From the NCBI RefSeq assembly GCF_001050015.1, contig NZ_CVTB01000269.1, positions 1-64,000 on the forward strand: a DNA stretch of 64,000 nucleotides, read 5' to 3'. This DNA comes from Mycolicibacterium malmesburyense (GTDB lineage: Bacteria > Actinomycetota > Actinomycetes > Mycobacteriales > Mycobacteriaceae). The position numbers and the translations under genes are program-made. The notes below the pieces were generated by a model. That model saw only the letters and a program-made list of their open reading frames with translations, was not told the origin of the DNA and did not search any database. Below, piece by piece: positions 16,704 to 25,722 of this stretch; within the stretch, counting starts at the first letter, position 1, and every line of letters starts with the position of its first letter.

Positions 16704-17621
16704 GTGGATGAGCGCTCGCGCGAAGACCCTGACGCTGCGACCCGTATCGCGCTTGTCGGACCCGGTGCGATCGGTTCGACGGTCGCCGCCCTGCTGCACG
16801 CGGCCGGCCACCCGGTGACGCTGTGCGGACGCACACCGCGAGATGCGATCGAGGTGCGTTCCGACGACGATGAGCCGATCGTGGTGCCCGGACCCGTGCT
16901 GACCGACCCCGCCGACATCGCCGAACCGGTCGACGTCGTGCTGCTGGCGGTCAAGGACACCCAGAACGAGCAGTCGGCCGGATGGCTGGCGAGATTGTGC
17001 GACGAACGCACGGTCGTGTGTGCGCTGCAGAACGGCGTCGAGCAGGTCGAGCGCGTCGGACGGCACTGCCCCGCGTCGACGGTAGTGCCTGCGGCCGTGT
17101 GGATTTCGGCCGAGCCGACACCGCAGGGTCATGTCCGGCTGCGCACCGGCGCGCGGTTGGTGCTGCCCGACACCGCGGGTGCGCGAACGTTGGCGGACCT
17201 GTTCGCCGGCAGCGCGGTCGCGGTCGAGATCGATCCGAACTTCCTCGACGCGGCCTGGCACAAGCTTCTGGTGAACGCCGTCGTGGGGTTCATGGTGCTC
17301 AGCGGCCGCCGTTCGGGCATGTTCCGCCGCGACGACGTCGCCGGCTTGGCCCGCCGCTATCTGGCCGAGTGCCTCGCCGTGGCGCGGGCCGAGGGCGCGA
17401 CGCTGGGCGACGAGGTGATCGACGACATCGTCGGGCTGCTCGCGAAGTCACCGGAGGACATCACCACGTCGATGCTGACCGACCGCCAGGCCGGCCGACA
17501 GTTGGAGTGGGACGTCCGCAACGGTGTGATCGCCCGCAAGGGCGCGGAGCACGGGCTGAGCACGCCGATCAGCGACGTGCTGGTGCCGCTGTTGGCGGCG
17601 GCGAGCGACGGGCCTGGCTAG
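16704..17621 (+). CDS. 2-dehydropantoate 2-reductase family oxidoreductase
   Basis: A 305-residue ketopantoate reductase-like protein (from memory Rv2573). The N-terminal Rossmann site is [22 protein letters not shown] family-typical VKDTQNEQ segment follows, then CALQNGVEQ. The C-terminal helical domain has [14 protein letters not shown], holding the lysine and asparagine of the KLxxNA motif found in PanE. The reaction in the family is NADPH reduction of 2-dehydropantoate to pantoate for CoA synthesis. Mycobacteria carry more than one such paralogue, so the specificity is not certain. I therefore leave the symbol blank. Confidence 0.88.
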   Translation: MDERSREDPDAATRIALVGPGAIGSTVAALLHAAGHPVTLCGRTPRDAIEVRSDDDEPIVVPGPVLTDPADIAEPVDVVLLAVKDTQNEQSAGWLARLCDERTVVCALQNGVEQVERVGRHCPASTVVPAAVWISAEPTPQGHVRLRTGARLVLPDTAGARTLADLFAGSAVAVEIDPNFLDAAWHKLLVNAVVGFMVLSGRRSGMFRRDDVAGLARRYLAECLAVARAEGATLGDEVIDDIVGLLAKSPEDITTSMLTDRQAGRQLEWDVRNGVIARKGAEHGLSTPISDVLVPLLAAASDGPG

Positions 17622-17654
17622 CCGAGACTCGGACTCCGACTAGACACCGTCCTC

Positions 17655-17660
17655 TAGTGT
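17655..17660 (+). promoter_or_regulatory. -10 box (TAGTGT) of a probable leaderless promoter for the SRPBCC gene
   Basis: TAGTGT ends 8 nt before ATG 17669 and there is no ribosome binding site. The box lies in the 47-bp gap after the ketopantoate reductase-like gene, so the SRPBCC gene may have its own transcript. Confidence 0.4.
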
Positions 17661-17668
17661 GTGTGGTC

Positions 17669-18163
17669 ATGCACCCGTGCGAGCGCGTCGACCTGGGGTT
17701 CATCGAGACCGCACCGTTCCGGTTCGTCAGCACCGTCGACCTCGCGATCACACCCGAACAGCTCTTCGAGGTGCTCGCCGATGCGGAATCCTGGCCGCGC
17801 TGGGCCACCGTGATCACCGAGGTGACCTGGACGAGTCCGGAGCCTCGCGGCGTCGGCACCACCCGGACGGTGAAGATGCGCGGCGGCATCGTCGGCGACG
17901 AGGAGTTCCTCGCGTGGGAACCGTTCAGCCACATGGCGTTTCGGTTCAACGAGGCGTCGACCGGAAGCATCGCGGCGTTCGCCGAGGATTACCGCGTGGT
18001 ACAGACGCCGCAGGGCTGCCACCTGACGTGGGTGATGGCGATGAAGCCCAACGGCGTCGCCGCCCGGGTCGGGATGACGGTGGGCAGGCCGGTGATGGGC
18101 TGGATGTTCCAGAAGTTCCTCTACAACCTGCGCGACTACTCCGCCAAACGCTTCGGGGTCTGA
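17669..18163 (+). CDS. SRPBCC family protein
   Basis: A 164-residue START/Bet v 1-like (SRPBCC) protein. The opening FRFVSTVDLAITPEQLFEVLADAESWPRWATVITEVTW is the usual first strand and helix of polyketide cyclase/dehydrase-like members, followed by VGTTRTVKMRGGIVGDEEFLAWEP and a C-terminal helix (MFQKFLYNLRDYSAKRF). Such proteins form a hydrophobic ligand pocket. No substrate can be named. It probably corresponds, from memory, to Rv2574. A long perfect inverted repeat begins 3 bp after its stop. Confidence 0.85.
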   Translation: MHPCERVDLGFIETAPFRFVSTVDLAITPEQLFEVLADAESWPRWATVITEVTWTSPEPRGVGTTRTVKMRGGIVGDEEFLAWEPFSHMAFRFNEASTGSIAAFAEDYRVVQTPQGCHLTWVMAMKPNGVAARVGMTVGRPVMGWMFQKFLYNLRDYSAKRFGV

Positions 18164-18165
18164 TC

Positions 18166-18228
18166 CCGCGAAACTGTATTCCGGCAGGCGTCTACTCGAA
18201 CTTTCGCTGCGGGAATACAGTTTCGCGG
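18166..18228. terminator. 17-bp perfect inverted repeat between convergent genes
   Basis: CCGCGAAACTGTATTCC (18166-18182) and its exact reverse complement (18212-18228) are separated by 29 nt and fill the whole gap between two convergent stop codons. The AT content in the middle of the arms is unusual for this genome. No T-run follows either arm. Likely a bidirectional transcription end signal. Confidence 0.65.
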
Positions 18229-18229
18229 C

Positions 18230-19735
18230 CTAATACAGCCCCGCCCAGGCCTCGCGGCGCGCGGCGTCGGGATCGGAGACGACGGTGTCGCGCGCGGACA
18301 GGATGATGCGGGTGCAGCGCCGCTCGGTGTCGTAGACCGGCCAGTCGTGTCCGTTGGACCAGTGGATCTCGCTGCTGTCCCACCCCTGGGCCGCGAAGTC
18401 GAGCCACGCCCGTTGCATGCGCTTGCCGACCGCCGGCTGCAGCCGCCGACCCAGCGGATGCATCTTGCGCCCGAGGTACGAGGCGTAGCTGTGCTGGATG
18501 TGCACGATCTCGCTGCCATGGGTCGCGCCGAGGCCGAGCATGCGCAGGCTGACGCCGAAGTGGTCGAAGCGGTACATGTGCGTCGGGGCGTGCGCGCTGT
18601 AGGCGTCGGCGAACACCCACGTCGGACCGCCGAACATCACGTCGGAGGCGAACTCCAGCAGGGCCCGTCGGCGCGGATAGCGCGGATAGGCGCCCAGCAC
18701 GCGCGGTTTGGCATCGGGTGCGACGCGCGCGAAGTAGGCGTCGACGGACGCCTGGGTGGTGGGCAGCATCGGCGGCTTGCCCCAGGCGAACATCGACGCC
18801 TCGTGACTGTTGGTCCCGATGATCAGCGGGACGCGACGCATGACCCCGGCGCGTGCGGCGTCCACCGGATGACGCGGCAGCAGGTCGACGCCGTACGTCA
18901 GCCCGTAGGCCAACGTCGGCGTGTCGGCGGCGCTCTCGACCTGCAACCTGCCCGCCGCGCGGCGCAATTCGCGCTGCGGCAGTCCCTTGATCTCGGAGAC
19001 CGGGACGTCGAGTCGGCGCAGGAACTCGTGCGCCCGCCTGGCCCGGACCTCGCGGTCGGCGATCAACGGCAGCGCCGGGCTCTGCGCGATCGCGCGGCTG
19101 AACAAGCCCTCCGCGGCGGGGCTGGCGAGCAGCGCGAGCACCGACGTGCCGCCCGCGGATTCGCCGAACACCGTCACCCGCGACGGGTCGCCGCCGAACG
19201 CCGCGATGTGGTCGCGGACCCACCGCAATGCGGCGATCTGGTCGCGCAGGGCCAGGTTGTCGTCGAACCCCTCGCCGAGGTCGCCGAGCTCGAAACCTCC
19301 GAACACGCCGATGCGGTAGGTGACGTTGACGACGACCACGCCGCCGTTGGCGGCCAACCGCGACCCGTTGTACAGCTGGAACTGGCCGGCGCCGAAGACG
19401 AACGCGCCGCCGGGAATCCACACCATCACCGGCAGCGACGCGCTGGTGTCCGGCGACCACACCGTCAAGGTCAGGCAGGCTTCGTCGCGGACCTTGGGGT
19501 CGTCGCGGCCGCCTCCGACGAACGACTTTCCCTGCGGCGGCAGCGGCCCGTGCTCGATCGCGTCGCGCAGGCCCGTCCACGGCCGCTTCGGCTCGGGAGC
19601 GAGGAACCGGCGCTCACCCACGGGCTGTTCGGCGTACGGCACGCCACGCCAGACCCCGACACCGCCCTCGCTCGTGCCGCGCAGGTCCCCGAGGTCGGTG
19701 TGGGCGACGACCGAATGTCCGACAACGGTGGCCAC
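18230..19735 (-). CDS. Type B carboxylesterase/lipase family protein
   Basis: A 501-residue alpha/beta hydrolase of the carboxylesterase B family. It shows RGVPYAEQPVGERRF near the N-terminus, ACLTLTVWSP, the oxyanion-hole loop WIPGGAFVFGAG, the nucleophile elbow VFGESAGGTS (Ser193 from this start), and a late THGSEIVHIQH that may hold the catalytic His. It hydrolyses a carboxylic ester; the natural substrate is unknown. No signal peptide is apparent. Start choice: GTG 19735 leaves 31 bp to the divergent gene, while an ATG at 19768 would share the TCATGA hexamer with that gene's own ATG. Confidence 0.88.
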   Translation of the reverse strand: MATVVGHSVVAHTDLGDLRGTSEGGVGVWRGVPYAEQPVGERRFLAPEPKRPWTGLRDAIEHGPLPPQGKSFVGGGRDDPKVRDEACLTLTVWSPDTSASLPVMVWIPGGAFVFGAGQFQLYNGSRLAANGGVVVVNVTYRIGVFGGFELGDLGEGFDDNLALRDQIAALRWVRDHIAAFGGDPSRVTVFGESAGGTSVLALLASPAAEGLFSRAIAQSPALPLIADREVRARRAHEFLRRLDVPVSEIKGLPQRELRRAAGRLQVESAADTPTLAYGLTYGVDLLPRHPVDAARAGVMRRVPLIIGTNSHEASMFAWGKPPMLPTTQASVDAYFARVAPDAKPRVLGAYPRYPRRRALLEFASDVMFGGPTWVFADAYSAHAPTHMYRFDHFGVSLRMLGLGATHGSEIVHIQHSYASYLGRKMHPLGRRLQPAVGKRMQRAWLDFAAQGWDSSEIHWSNGHDWPVYDTERRCTRIILSARDTVVSDPDAARREAWAGLY

Positions 19736-19766
19736 GGGCGAATCGTAGTGTGCAAAGCTGAACGTC

Positions 19767-20660
19767 ATGACCTTCAACGAAGGTATGCGGATCGACACCA
19801 GCACGACCTCGTCCAGCGGCGGCGGAGGCGGCCCCGGTCGGGGCATCGCGGTCGGCGGCGGCGTCGGCGGCCTGCTCGTCCTCGTGGTGGCGCTGTTCCT
19901 CGGCGTCGACCCCGGCACGATGGTGCCCCAGCAGGGCCAGTACGACAGCCAGGGTGTCGAGACGCCGGGCTTCGACCTCAACCAGTGCAAGACCGGCGCG
20001 GATGCCAACGCGATTCCCGAATGCCGGGTGGTCGCGACCGGTAACTCGCTCGACGGGATCTGGCCTCAGCTGATGCCGGACTACACGCGCCCGCACGTTG
20101 AGCTCTTCACGGGCAGCGTCAACACTCAGTGCGGCTCTGCCACCAGCGAGGTGGGCCCGTTCTACTGCCCCGCTGACCAGACCGCCTACTTCGACGTCGA
20201 CTTCTTCAACGTCTTGCGCGATCAGTTCGGCTCCAGCGGTGGGCCCTTGGCGCAGGAATACGTCGTCGCCCATGAGTTCGGCCACCACGTGCAGAACCTC
20301 ACGGGCGCACTTCGGCAGTCCCAGGGCCCCGGCGCGGCGGGACCGACCGGAGGCGGGGTGCGCACCGAACTGCAGGCCGACTGCTACGCCGGGGTGTGGG
20401 CGCATTACGCCGCCATCACCAAACAGGAGGGCACCGACGTCACGTTCCTCCAGCCGTTGACGGACAAGGACATTGCCGACGCGCTGTCGGCCGCGGCCTC
20501 CGTCGGCGACGACCGCATCCAGCAGCAAACCACCGGCCGGGTGAACCCCGAGGCGTGGACGCATGGATCCGCGGCGCAACGGCAGAAGTGGTTCACCGAG
20601 GGCTACCGCACCGGTGACCCCAAGGCGTGCGACACGTTCTCGACGACCGACCTTGGATAG
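19767..20660 (+). CDS. Neutral zinc metallopeptidase family membrane protein (YpfJ-like)
   Basis: A 297-residue protein corresponding, from memory, to Rv2575. The N-terminus is Gly/Ser-rich, followed by a single membrane anchor at about residues 33-50. The remaining domain is the putative neutral zinc metallopeptidase fold: HEFGHH in EYVVAHEFGHHVQNLTG (His169 to His173) and the downstream ELQADCYAGVWAHYA with the probable third metal ligand. The catalytic part should face outward. The stop overlaps the start of the next gene by 8 bp. Its ATG lies in TCATGA together with a possible start of the divergent esterase. Confidence 0.9.
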   Translation: MTFNEGMRIDTSTTSSSGGGGGPGRGIAVGGGVGGLLVLVVALFLGVDPGTMVPQQGQYDSQGVETPGFDLNQCKTGADANAIPECRVVATGNSLDGIWPQLMPDYTRPHVELFTGSVNTQCGSATSEVGPFYCPADQTAYFDVDFFNVLRDQFGSSGGPLAQEYVVAHEFGHHVQNLTGALRQSQGPGAAGPTGGGVRTELQADCYAGVWAHYAAITKQEGTDVTFLQPLTDKDIADALSAAASVGDDRIQQQTTGRVNPEAWTHGSAAQRQKWFTEGYRTGDPKACDTFSTTDLG

Positions 20661-22299
20661 GACGCCAACGGCCGTCGACGCCGTCGCCGAACGCTACCTG
20701 GACACCCTCGCCGAGCTCGACCCCTGCGCCGCAACGGAAATGGGCATCGCCGGGTACGACGACGAGATCACCGACTACTCCCCCGACGGCGTGGCCGCGC
20801 GTGCCGACGCCGCGCGGCGAACGCTGCGCGAACTGTCCGAGGTCGCACCGGAGGACGCCGTCGACGAGGTGACGGTGGCGGCGATGCGCGACCGCCTCGG
20901 CATCGTGGTCGAACTCAACGACGCCGGCCTCGATGTCGGCGAACTCAACGTGATCGCCTCGCCGCTGCAGTCGATGCGCGACGTGTTCGACCTGATGCCG
21001 ACCGAAACCGACGACGACTGGGCGGTGATCGCGCGTCGACTGTCGCGGGTGCCCGACCGGGTCGCCGGTTACGCCGACGCGCTGCGCGCCGCGGTCGCCG
21101 ACGGGCATCCCCCCGCGGTGCGCCAGGTCGTGCGCGGGATCGACCAGGCCGCGAGCATTCAGCACCTGCTGGTCGACATGGTCGCGAACGCGGTTCCGGA
21201 GAACGCGGCGCTACACGACGATCTGCAGCAGCACGCGGCCAACGCCGCCAACGCCTACCGCGAACTGGGCAGGGTCCTCGGCGACGACATCGCCCCGCAT
21301 GCGCGCGCCGAGGACGCCGTCGGCCGCGACATCTACCGGTTGTGGTCGCGGTCCTTTCTGGGCGCCGATGTCGATTTCGACGAGACGTACCACTGGGGTT
21401 TGGAGCTGCTGGAAAGCATTGTCGCCGAACAGGAAGCGCTTGCCCAGCAGTTGTATCCCGGTACGTCGATTGCCGACGCGCTGAAGCGCCTCGACACCGA
21501 GGAGCGCTACCTCGTCCACGGCGTCGACGCGCTGCAGGCCTGGATGCAGGACCTCTCCGACCGCGCGGTCGAGGCGCTGGCCGACACGCACTTCGACATC
21601 GCCGAACCCCTGCGCACGCTCGAGTGCCGAATCGCGCCGACCCACACCGGCGGCATCTACTACACCGGACCGTCGGAGGATTTCAGCCGGCCGGGACGGA
21701 TGTGGTGGTCGGTCCCCCACGGTGTCGACACCTTCCACACCTGGCAGGAGACGACGACCGTCTTCCACGAGGGCGTGCCGGGCCACCACCTGCAGATCGG
21801 CCGCGCGGTGGTACGCGCCGACCAGCTCAACCGGTGGCGGCGGCTGGGCTGCTTCGTGTCGGGTCACGGCGAGGGCTGGGCGCTGTACGCCGAACGGCTG
21901 ATGGCCGAACTCGGCTGGCTCGACGATCCCGGCAACCGCATCGGAATGCTCGACGCACAACGCTTTCGGGCCGCCCGCGTGGTCATCGACATCGGCGTGC
22001 ACTGCGGTATGACCGCACCCGACGGCGCGGTGTGGGACGCCGACAAGGCGTGGCACTTCCTCGTGTCGCACAGCGCGATGAACGAGGAACACCTGCAGTT
22101 CGAACTCGACCGCTACCTGGGCTGGCCGGGTCAGGCGCCGTCGTATGCGATCGGACAGCGGATCTGGCAACGGCTGCGCGACGAGGTGGTGGGCCGCGGC
22201 GTGTCGCTCAAAGAGTTCCACGATCGCGCGCTGGACCTCGGCGGCTTACCTCTGGACGTGCTGCGGTCGGCGTTGACGCGCGATTTCGCCTCCGGCTGA
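20653..22299 (+). CDS. DUF885 family protein (predicted metallopeptidase)
   Basis: A 548-residue DUF885 protein. The family is all-helical and related to M3/M32-like carboxypeptidases. The likely metal site is TTVFHEGVPGHHLQIGRA (HExxxGHH), with SGHGEGWALYAERLMAELG downstream giving the third ligand. The C-terminal block YLGWPGQAPSYAIGQ is also family-typical. The start is uncertain: a TTG at 20653 overlaps the previous stop and removes an Arg-rich, unconserved extension. It probably forms an operon with the preceding zinc peptidase, so two distinct peptidase-like proteins would be co-expressed, one membrane-anchored and one soluble. Confidence 0.82.
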   Translation: MDRTPTAVDAVAERYLDTLAELDPCAATEMGIAGYDDEITDYSPDGVAARADAARRTLRELSEVAPEDAVDEVTVAAMRDRLGIVVELNDAGLDVGELNVIASPLQSMRDVFDLMPTETDDDWAVIARRLSRVPDRVAGYADALRAAVADGHPPAVRQVVRGIDQAASIQHLLVDMVANAVPENAALHDDLQQHAANAANAYRELGRVLGDDIAPHARAEDAVGRDIYRLWSRSFLGADVDFDETYHWGLELLESIVAEQEALAQQLYPGTSIADALKRLDTEERYLVHGVDALQAWMQDLSDRAVEALADTHFDIAEPLRTLECRIAPTHTGGIYYTGPSEDFSRPGRMWWSVPHGVDTFHTWQETTTVFHEGVPGHHLQIGRAVVRADQLNRWRRLGCFVSGHGEGWALYAERLMAELGWLDDPGNRIGMLDAQRFRAARVVIDIGVHCGMTAPDGAVWDADKAWHFLVSHSAMNEEHLQFELDRYLGWPGQAPSYAIGQRIWQRLRDEVVGRGVSLKEFHDRALDLGGLPLDVLRSALTRDFASG

Positions 22300-22327
22300 G
22301 CCTCTTTCGCCGGCCGCGCGTTCGTCC

Positions 22328-22333
22328 TAGCGT
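22328..22333 (+). promoter_or_regulatory. -10 box (TAGCGT) of a probable leaderless promoter for the MBL-fold gene
   Basis: TAGCGT ends 6 nt before ATG 22340, with no ribosome binding site in the short gap after the DUF885 gene. Confidence 0.45.
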
Positions 22334-22339
22334 AAACGC

Positions 22340-23014
22340 ATGGAGTCCGTGGCCGTCACGCCGAACCTGACCATGCTCGTCGTCGACGGGTGGCAGCTGT
22401 ATGCCTGGCGCGACGGGGACTCGGTCACGCTGATCGACACCGGGGCGCCCGGATCGGCCGAGGCGATAGCCGAGGCGGTGCCCGGGATCGACCGGATGGT
22501 GCTGACACACGGACACGTCGACCACATCGGCTCCGCAGCCGAACTCCACCGGCGGAGCGGGGCTCCGGTGCTTGCGGGCGCCGGCGATGCCGCGGCCATT
22601 CGCGACGGTGCCGCGCTGCCGCCACCGGTCCTCGAAGACTGGGAGATACCGATTCACGAGCGCGTCGCCGCGGGCCTGCCCGACGCGGCCGACCCCGTCC
22701 CTGTCGACCGGGAACTGCGGGACGGTGACGTCCTCGACTTCGGCGGCGGCGCAGAGGTGCTGGCGATACCGGGTCACACCGAGGGCAGCATCGCGATCCA
22801 CCTGCCCAAGCACGGGGTCCTGCTGACCGGGGACACCATCGCCAACGTCGGCACGCTGATGCTCGGCACCTTCAACCAGGACCGTGCGCGCACGGTGGCG
22901 TCGTTTCGCCGACTGGCCGCCCTGGACGTCGACACGGCGTGCTTCGGGCACGGCGAGCCGATCGTGTCGGGCGCCGGTGGCCGGCTTCGTGAGGTCGCGG
23001 CCGCGTTGACGTGA
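22340..23014 (+). CDS. MBL-fold metallo-hydrolase
   Basis: A 224-residue metallo-beta-lactamase fold protein. The metal motif HxHxDH is in LTHGHVDHIGSA (His57, His59, Asp61, His62), with later ligands in PGHTEGSIAIHL, LLTGDTIAN and CFGHGEPI. Lactamase-like hydrolases of this size act on diverse esters, thioesters and lactones, and no substrate is predictable. A leaderless-type promoter precedes ATG 22340. It is followed 57 bp later by an NmrA-like gene on the same strand. Confidence 0.9.
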   Translation: MESVAVTPNLTMLVVDGWQLYAWRDGDSVTLIDTGAPGSAEAIAEAVPGIDRMVLTHGHVDHIGSAAELHRRSGAPVLAGAGDAAAIRDGAALPPPVLEDWEIPIHERVAAGLPDAADPVPVDRELRDGDVLDFGGGAEVLAIPGHTEGSIAIHLPKHGVLLTGDTIANVGTLMLGTFNQDRARTVASFRRLAALDVDTACFGHGEPIVSGAGGRLREVAAALT

Positions 23015-23071
23015 CCCACCCCATCCGAATCGCCCCGCGAGTACCGTCACCCCTGGCCGGAGGGAGCTTTC

Positions 23072-23818
23072 ATGCGCATCGCAATCGCAGGAGCAACGGG
23101 AAACATCGGCGCTCGCACCGCCGCCGCGCTCGAACGCGACGGCCACGAGGTCGTCCGCATCAGCCGCTCGCTCGGCGTCGACCTGATGTCCGGTGAGGGT
23201 CTGGACGCCGCGCTCGACGGCGTGCAAGCGGTCGTCGACGCCATCAGCGCACCGCCCATCGATCGGGACCGCACTGTCGAGTACTTCGGCACCACCACGC
23301 GCAATCTGCTCACCGCCGAGCACCGCGCCGGCGTCGGCCACCACGTGCTGCTCTCGATCGTCGGTATTCACGACATCGAGGGCAATCCGCACTACTCGGG
23401 CAAGCGGGAGCAAGAGCGGCTCATCGCTGAGGGGCCGGTGCCGTGGACGGTGGTGCCCGCCACGCAGTTTCACGATTTCGCGGCCATGGTCGCCGGTTGG
23501 ACCGAACAAGACGGGGTGTCGACCATCGCGCCGCTGCTCGTGCAACCGATCGCGCCCGACGACATCGCCGAGGTTCTCGCCGAGGTGGCCGTCGGACCGC
23601 CGCAGGGCCGGTATGTCGACGTCGCGGGGCCCGACACACAGGATCTCGTCGACATGGCGCGCCGGACGCTGGCGGCCAGGGGCCGACAAGTCAAGCTCGT
23701 CCCGACCTGGTCGGGGATGTTCGGGCTGTCGATGGCCGGAAATGTGTTGCTGCCGGGAGAGAATGCGCGCATCGCCCCGACCACGTTCGACGACTGGCTC
23801 GCCGCCGGCGCCAATTGA
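23072..23818 (+). CDS. Atypical SDR / NmrA-like NAD(P)-binding protein
   Basis: A 248-residue atypical SDR with an N-terminal Rossmann motif IAIAGATGNIGARTAAALERDGH and a short second strand. It has HHVLLSIVGIHDIEGNPHYSGKREQERLI, typical of NmrA/ycnE-type epimerase-like members in which Y-x-x-K is Tyr-Ser-Gly-Lys. No N-terminal signal. A ribosome binding site (gccggaggga) precedes ATG 23072. It ends 13 bp before the next SDR gene, with which it is probably co-transcribed. Substrate unknown. Confidence 0.85.
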   Translation: MRIAIAGATGNIGARTAAALERDGHEVVRISRSLGVDLMSGEGLDAALDGVQAVVDAISAPPIDRDRTVEYFGTTTRNLLTAEHRAGVGHHVLLSIVGIHDIEGNPHYSGKREQERLIAEGPVPWTVVPATQFHDFAAMVAGWTEQDGVSTIAPLLVQPIAPDDIAEVLAEVAVGPPQGRYVDVAGPDTQDLVDMARRTLAARGRQVKLVPTWSGMFGLSMAGNVLLPGENARIAPTTFDDWLAAGAN

Positions 23819-23831
23819 TCAGGAGAACCGA

Positions 23832-24659
23832 ATGACGAATTCCGACACCCCGCTCGCCGGGAAGGTGGCCTACGTGACGGGTGCGGCCCGCGGGCAGGGC
23901 CGTCAGCACTGTGTGCGACTGGCCCGCGCCGGCGCCGACGTCGTCGCGATCGACGCCTGCGGGCCGGTCGCCGAGCACAACGGCTATCCGCCCGCTTCAC
24001 CCGAGGATCTGGCCGAAACGGTGAGCCTCGTCGAGGGCGAGGGCCGCAAGATCGTCGCCGACCGGGTCGACGTCCGTGACGCGGCCGGACAGCAGCGGGT
24101 GGTCGCCGACGCGATCGAACAGTTCGGTCGCCTCGACATCGTCGTGGCCAACGCGGGTGTGATGAATTGGGGCCGGCTGTGGGAGATTTCGGCGCAGCAG
24201 TGGCAGGAGGTGCTCGACGTCAACCTGACCGGCGTGTGGAACACGATCAAGGCCGTCGTACCGCCGATGATCGAGGCGGGCAACGGCGGGTCGATCATCA
24301 CGATCAGCTCGGCCGCCGGCATCAAGGCCGTTCCGGGTTGCGGTCACTACTGCGCCAGCAAGTTCGGCCTCGTCGGGCTGACCAACTCGCTGGCGGTCGA
24401 ACTCGGCGAGTTCGGCATCCGGGTCAACTCGGTGCACCCGTACGGCACCGACACCCCCATGGGAAACGACACGTCGATGTGGCAGATCTTCGCCGACCAC
24501 CAGAACTACATCCACAGCTTCTCGCCCGGTGCGCTGTCGACGGAGTCACTCGCGGACCCGGACCTGGTCTCCGACATCGTGGTGTGGTTGGCCTGCGACG
24601 CGTCGTCCCTGGTGACAGCGGCCCAGATCCCCGCCGACAAGGGCTATCTCAAGATCTAG
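23832..24659 (+). CDS. Mycofactocin-coupled SDR family oxidoreductase
   Basis: A 275-residue SDR whose opening GKVAYVTGAARGQGRQHCVRLARAGADVVAIDACG and insertion after the second strand match the mycofactocin-coupled (carveol-dehydrogenase-like) SDR group. Members keep NAD tightly bound and pass electrons to the peptide cofactor mycofactocin. Catalytic Ser and Tyr/Lys appear in ITISSAAG and GHYCASKFG. ATG 23832 has an AGGAG ribosome binding site 6 bp upstream. Neighbouring genes suggest oxidation of an alcohol in a catabolic route, but the substrate is unknown. Confidence 0.9.
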   Translation: MTNSDTPLAGKVAYVTGAARGQGRQHCVRLARAGADVVAIDACGPVAEHNGYPPASPEDLAETVSLVEGEGRKIVADRVDVRDAAGQQRVVADAIEQFGRLDIVVANAGVMNWGRLWEISAQQWQEVLDVNLTGVWNTIKAVVPPMIEAGNGGSIITISSAAGIKAVPGCGHYCASKFGLVGLTNSLAVELGEFGIRVNSVHPYGTDTPMGNDTSMWQIFADHQNYIHSFSPGALSTESLADPDLVSDIVVWLACDASSLVTAAQIPADKGYLKI

Positions 24660-24670
24660 GTCCCGCGAGT

Positions 24671-24720
24671 CTGAACTTCTGCACGACATTCCAGGAGCGA
24701 ATCTTCGTGCAAAAGTTCAG
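24671..24720. terminator. 16-bp inverted repeat (one mismatch) between convergent genes
   Basis: CTGAACTTCTGCACGA (24671-24686) pairs with TCGTGCAAAAGTTCAG (24705-24720) with one mismatch and an 18-nt loop. It sits between the convergent SDR and thioesterase stop codons. No T-run. Likely a bidirectional end signal. Confidence 0.6.
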
Positions 24721-24760
24721 TTTCGGCGGCCGACCACCGGCCACCGGCCACCGGCTCGCG

Positions 24761-25645
24761 CTACAGGCGGGACTGCTGCTTGATCGCCGTATCGGTGTTG
24801 CGCAGCGGCCGGATCAACGCGTCCTGGGTGAACGAGGCGATCAGCTCGCCCGTCTCCGTGTGCACCGTGCCGCGCACATACGACATGCCGGCGCCGACCT
24901 GTGTGCTCTCGTGGCTGTAGAGCAGCCAGCCGTCCCACCCGAACGGCTCGTGGAAGCTGACCGAGACCGTCATCGGTGCGGTCGACACGGTGACGTGCGA
25001 CTGCGCGGTGCCGATGCCCTCATGGGCGCGCATCGTCGTCGAAATACCAAGGTGCCCGGTCAGATACGCAACCAGCGCCTTGGCCAGCTCGTCGCGGTCG
25101 GGGGTTTTGTCGTAGTGCACCCAGGCATAGAGCTCGGGCGGGCCGACCTCATCGGGGCTGTTGACGTCGACCACGTCGACCAATCGAATCTCCCTGCCCG
25201 GCATGGCCATATGGGCATCGTTGGCCTCCGACGGCGCCTTCACGTCGGGCCGCGCCACCGCGTGGCGGATGACGTCCTCGGTCGGCACGTCGGTCAGCAC
25301 GGTGGCCGTGATGCAACGCTTACCGTTCTGCTTCGCGGCAACGACAGCGGTTGCGGTGGAACGGCCTTCGTTGACGACGTCGATCTCCAACTCGACCGGA
25401 CCTGCCGCCACCATGACCGCCCGCGAGAACACCGCATGCGCCGAACGCACCGACTTGCCCTCGAATCGCTTGGCCACCGCCACGATCGCCTGGGCGAGCA
25501 CCTGCGTGCCCTCGACCACCTGCCGGTCCTCCTCGCCGGCGGGCCCGGTCTCGGCGATGAAGCGGTTCTCCCCGTCCGGCCGGACGTCGAACAGGTCGAG
25601 CATGGTGTCGACGGTCCACTGCTGTTGCGCTGAGTCAGTCGTCAT
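24761..25645 (-). CDS. Acyl-CoA thioesterase (TesB-like double hot-dog)
   Basis: A 294-residue double hot-dog protein. The first hot-dog has RQVVEGTQVLAQAIVAVAKRFEGKSVRSAHAVFSRAV, the usual acyl-CoA thioesterase II helix. The second has FHEPFGWDGWLLYSHESTQVGAGMSYVRG and ends LIASFTQDALIRPLR. It hydrolyses acyl-CoA to free acid and CoA. ATG 25645 is preferred to a longer start that would run into the operator. It is divergent from the TetR gene and shares with it a promoter region containing a 15-bp palindrome also found before the amidohydrolase gene. Confidence 0.9.
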   Translation of the reverse strand: MTTDSAQQQWTVDTMLDLFDVRPDGENRFIAETGPAGEEDRQVVEGTQVLAQAIVAVAKRFEGKSVRSAHAVFSRAVMVAAGPVELEIDVVNEGRSTATAVVAAKQNGKRCITATVLTDVPTEDVIRHAVARPDVKAPSEANDAHMAMPGREIRLVDVVDVNSPDEVGPPELYAWVHYDKTPDRDELAKALVAYLTGHLGISTTMRAHEGIGTAQSHVTVSTAPMTVSVSFHEPFGWDGWLLYSHESTQVGAGMSYVRGTVHTETGELIASFTQDALIRPLRNTDTAIKQQSRL

Positions 25646-25678
25646 GACAAGGAACAGTAACCGAGCTTCCGCAAGAGC

Positions 25679-25693
25679 GGTAACGTCATTACC
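25679..25693. promoter_or_regulatory. TetR operator copy 1 (GGTAACGTCATTACC)
   Basis: GGTAA-N5-TTACC inverted repeat between the divergent thioesterase (ATG 25645) and TetR (ATG 25723) genes. The same sequence with one central change recurs at 26436-26450 before the amidohydrolase operon, so both promoters are probably controlled by the TetR protein encoded between them. Confidence 0.8.
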
Positions 25694-25722
25694 AGTCAAT
25701 CCCGAGCCGGAAGGTGACGACC

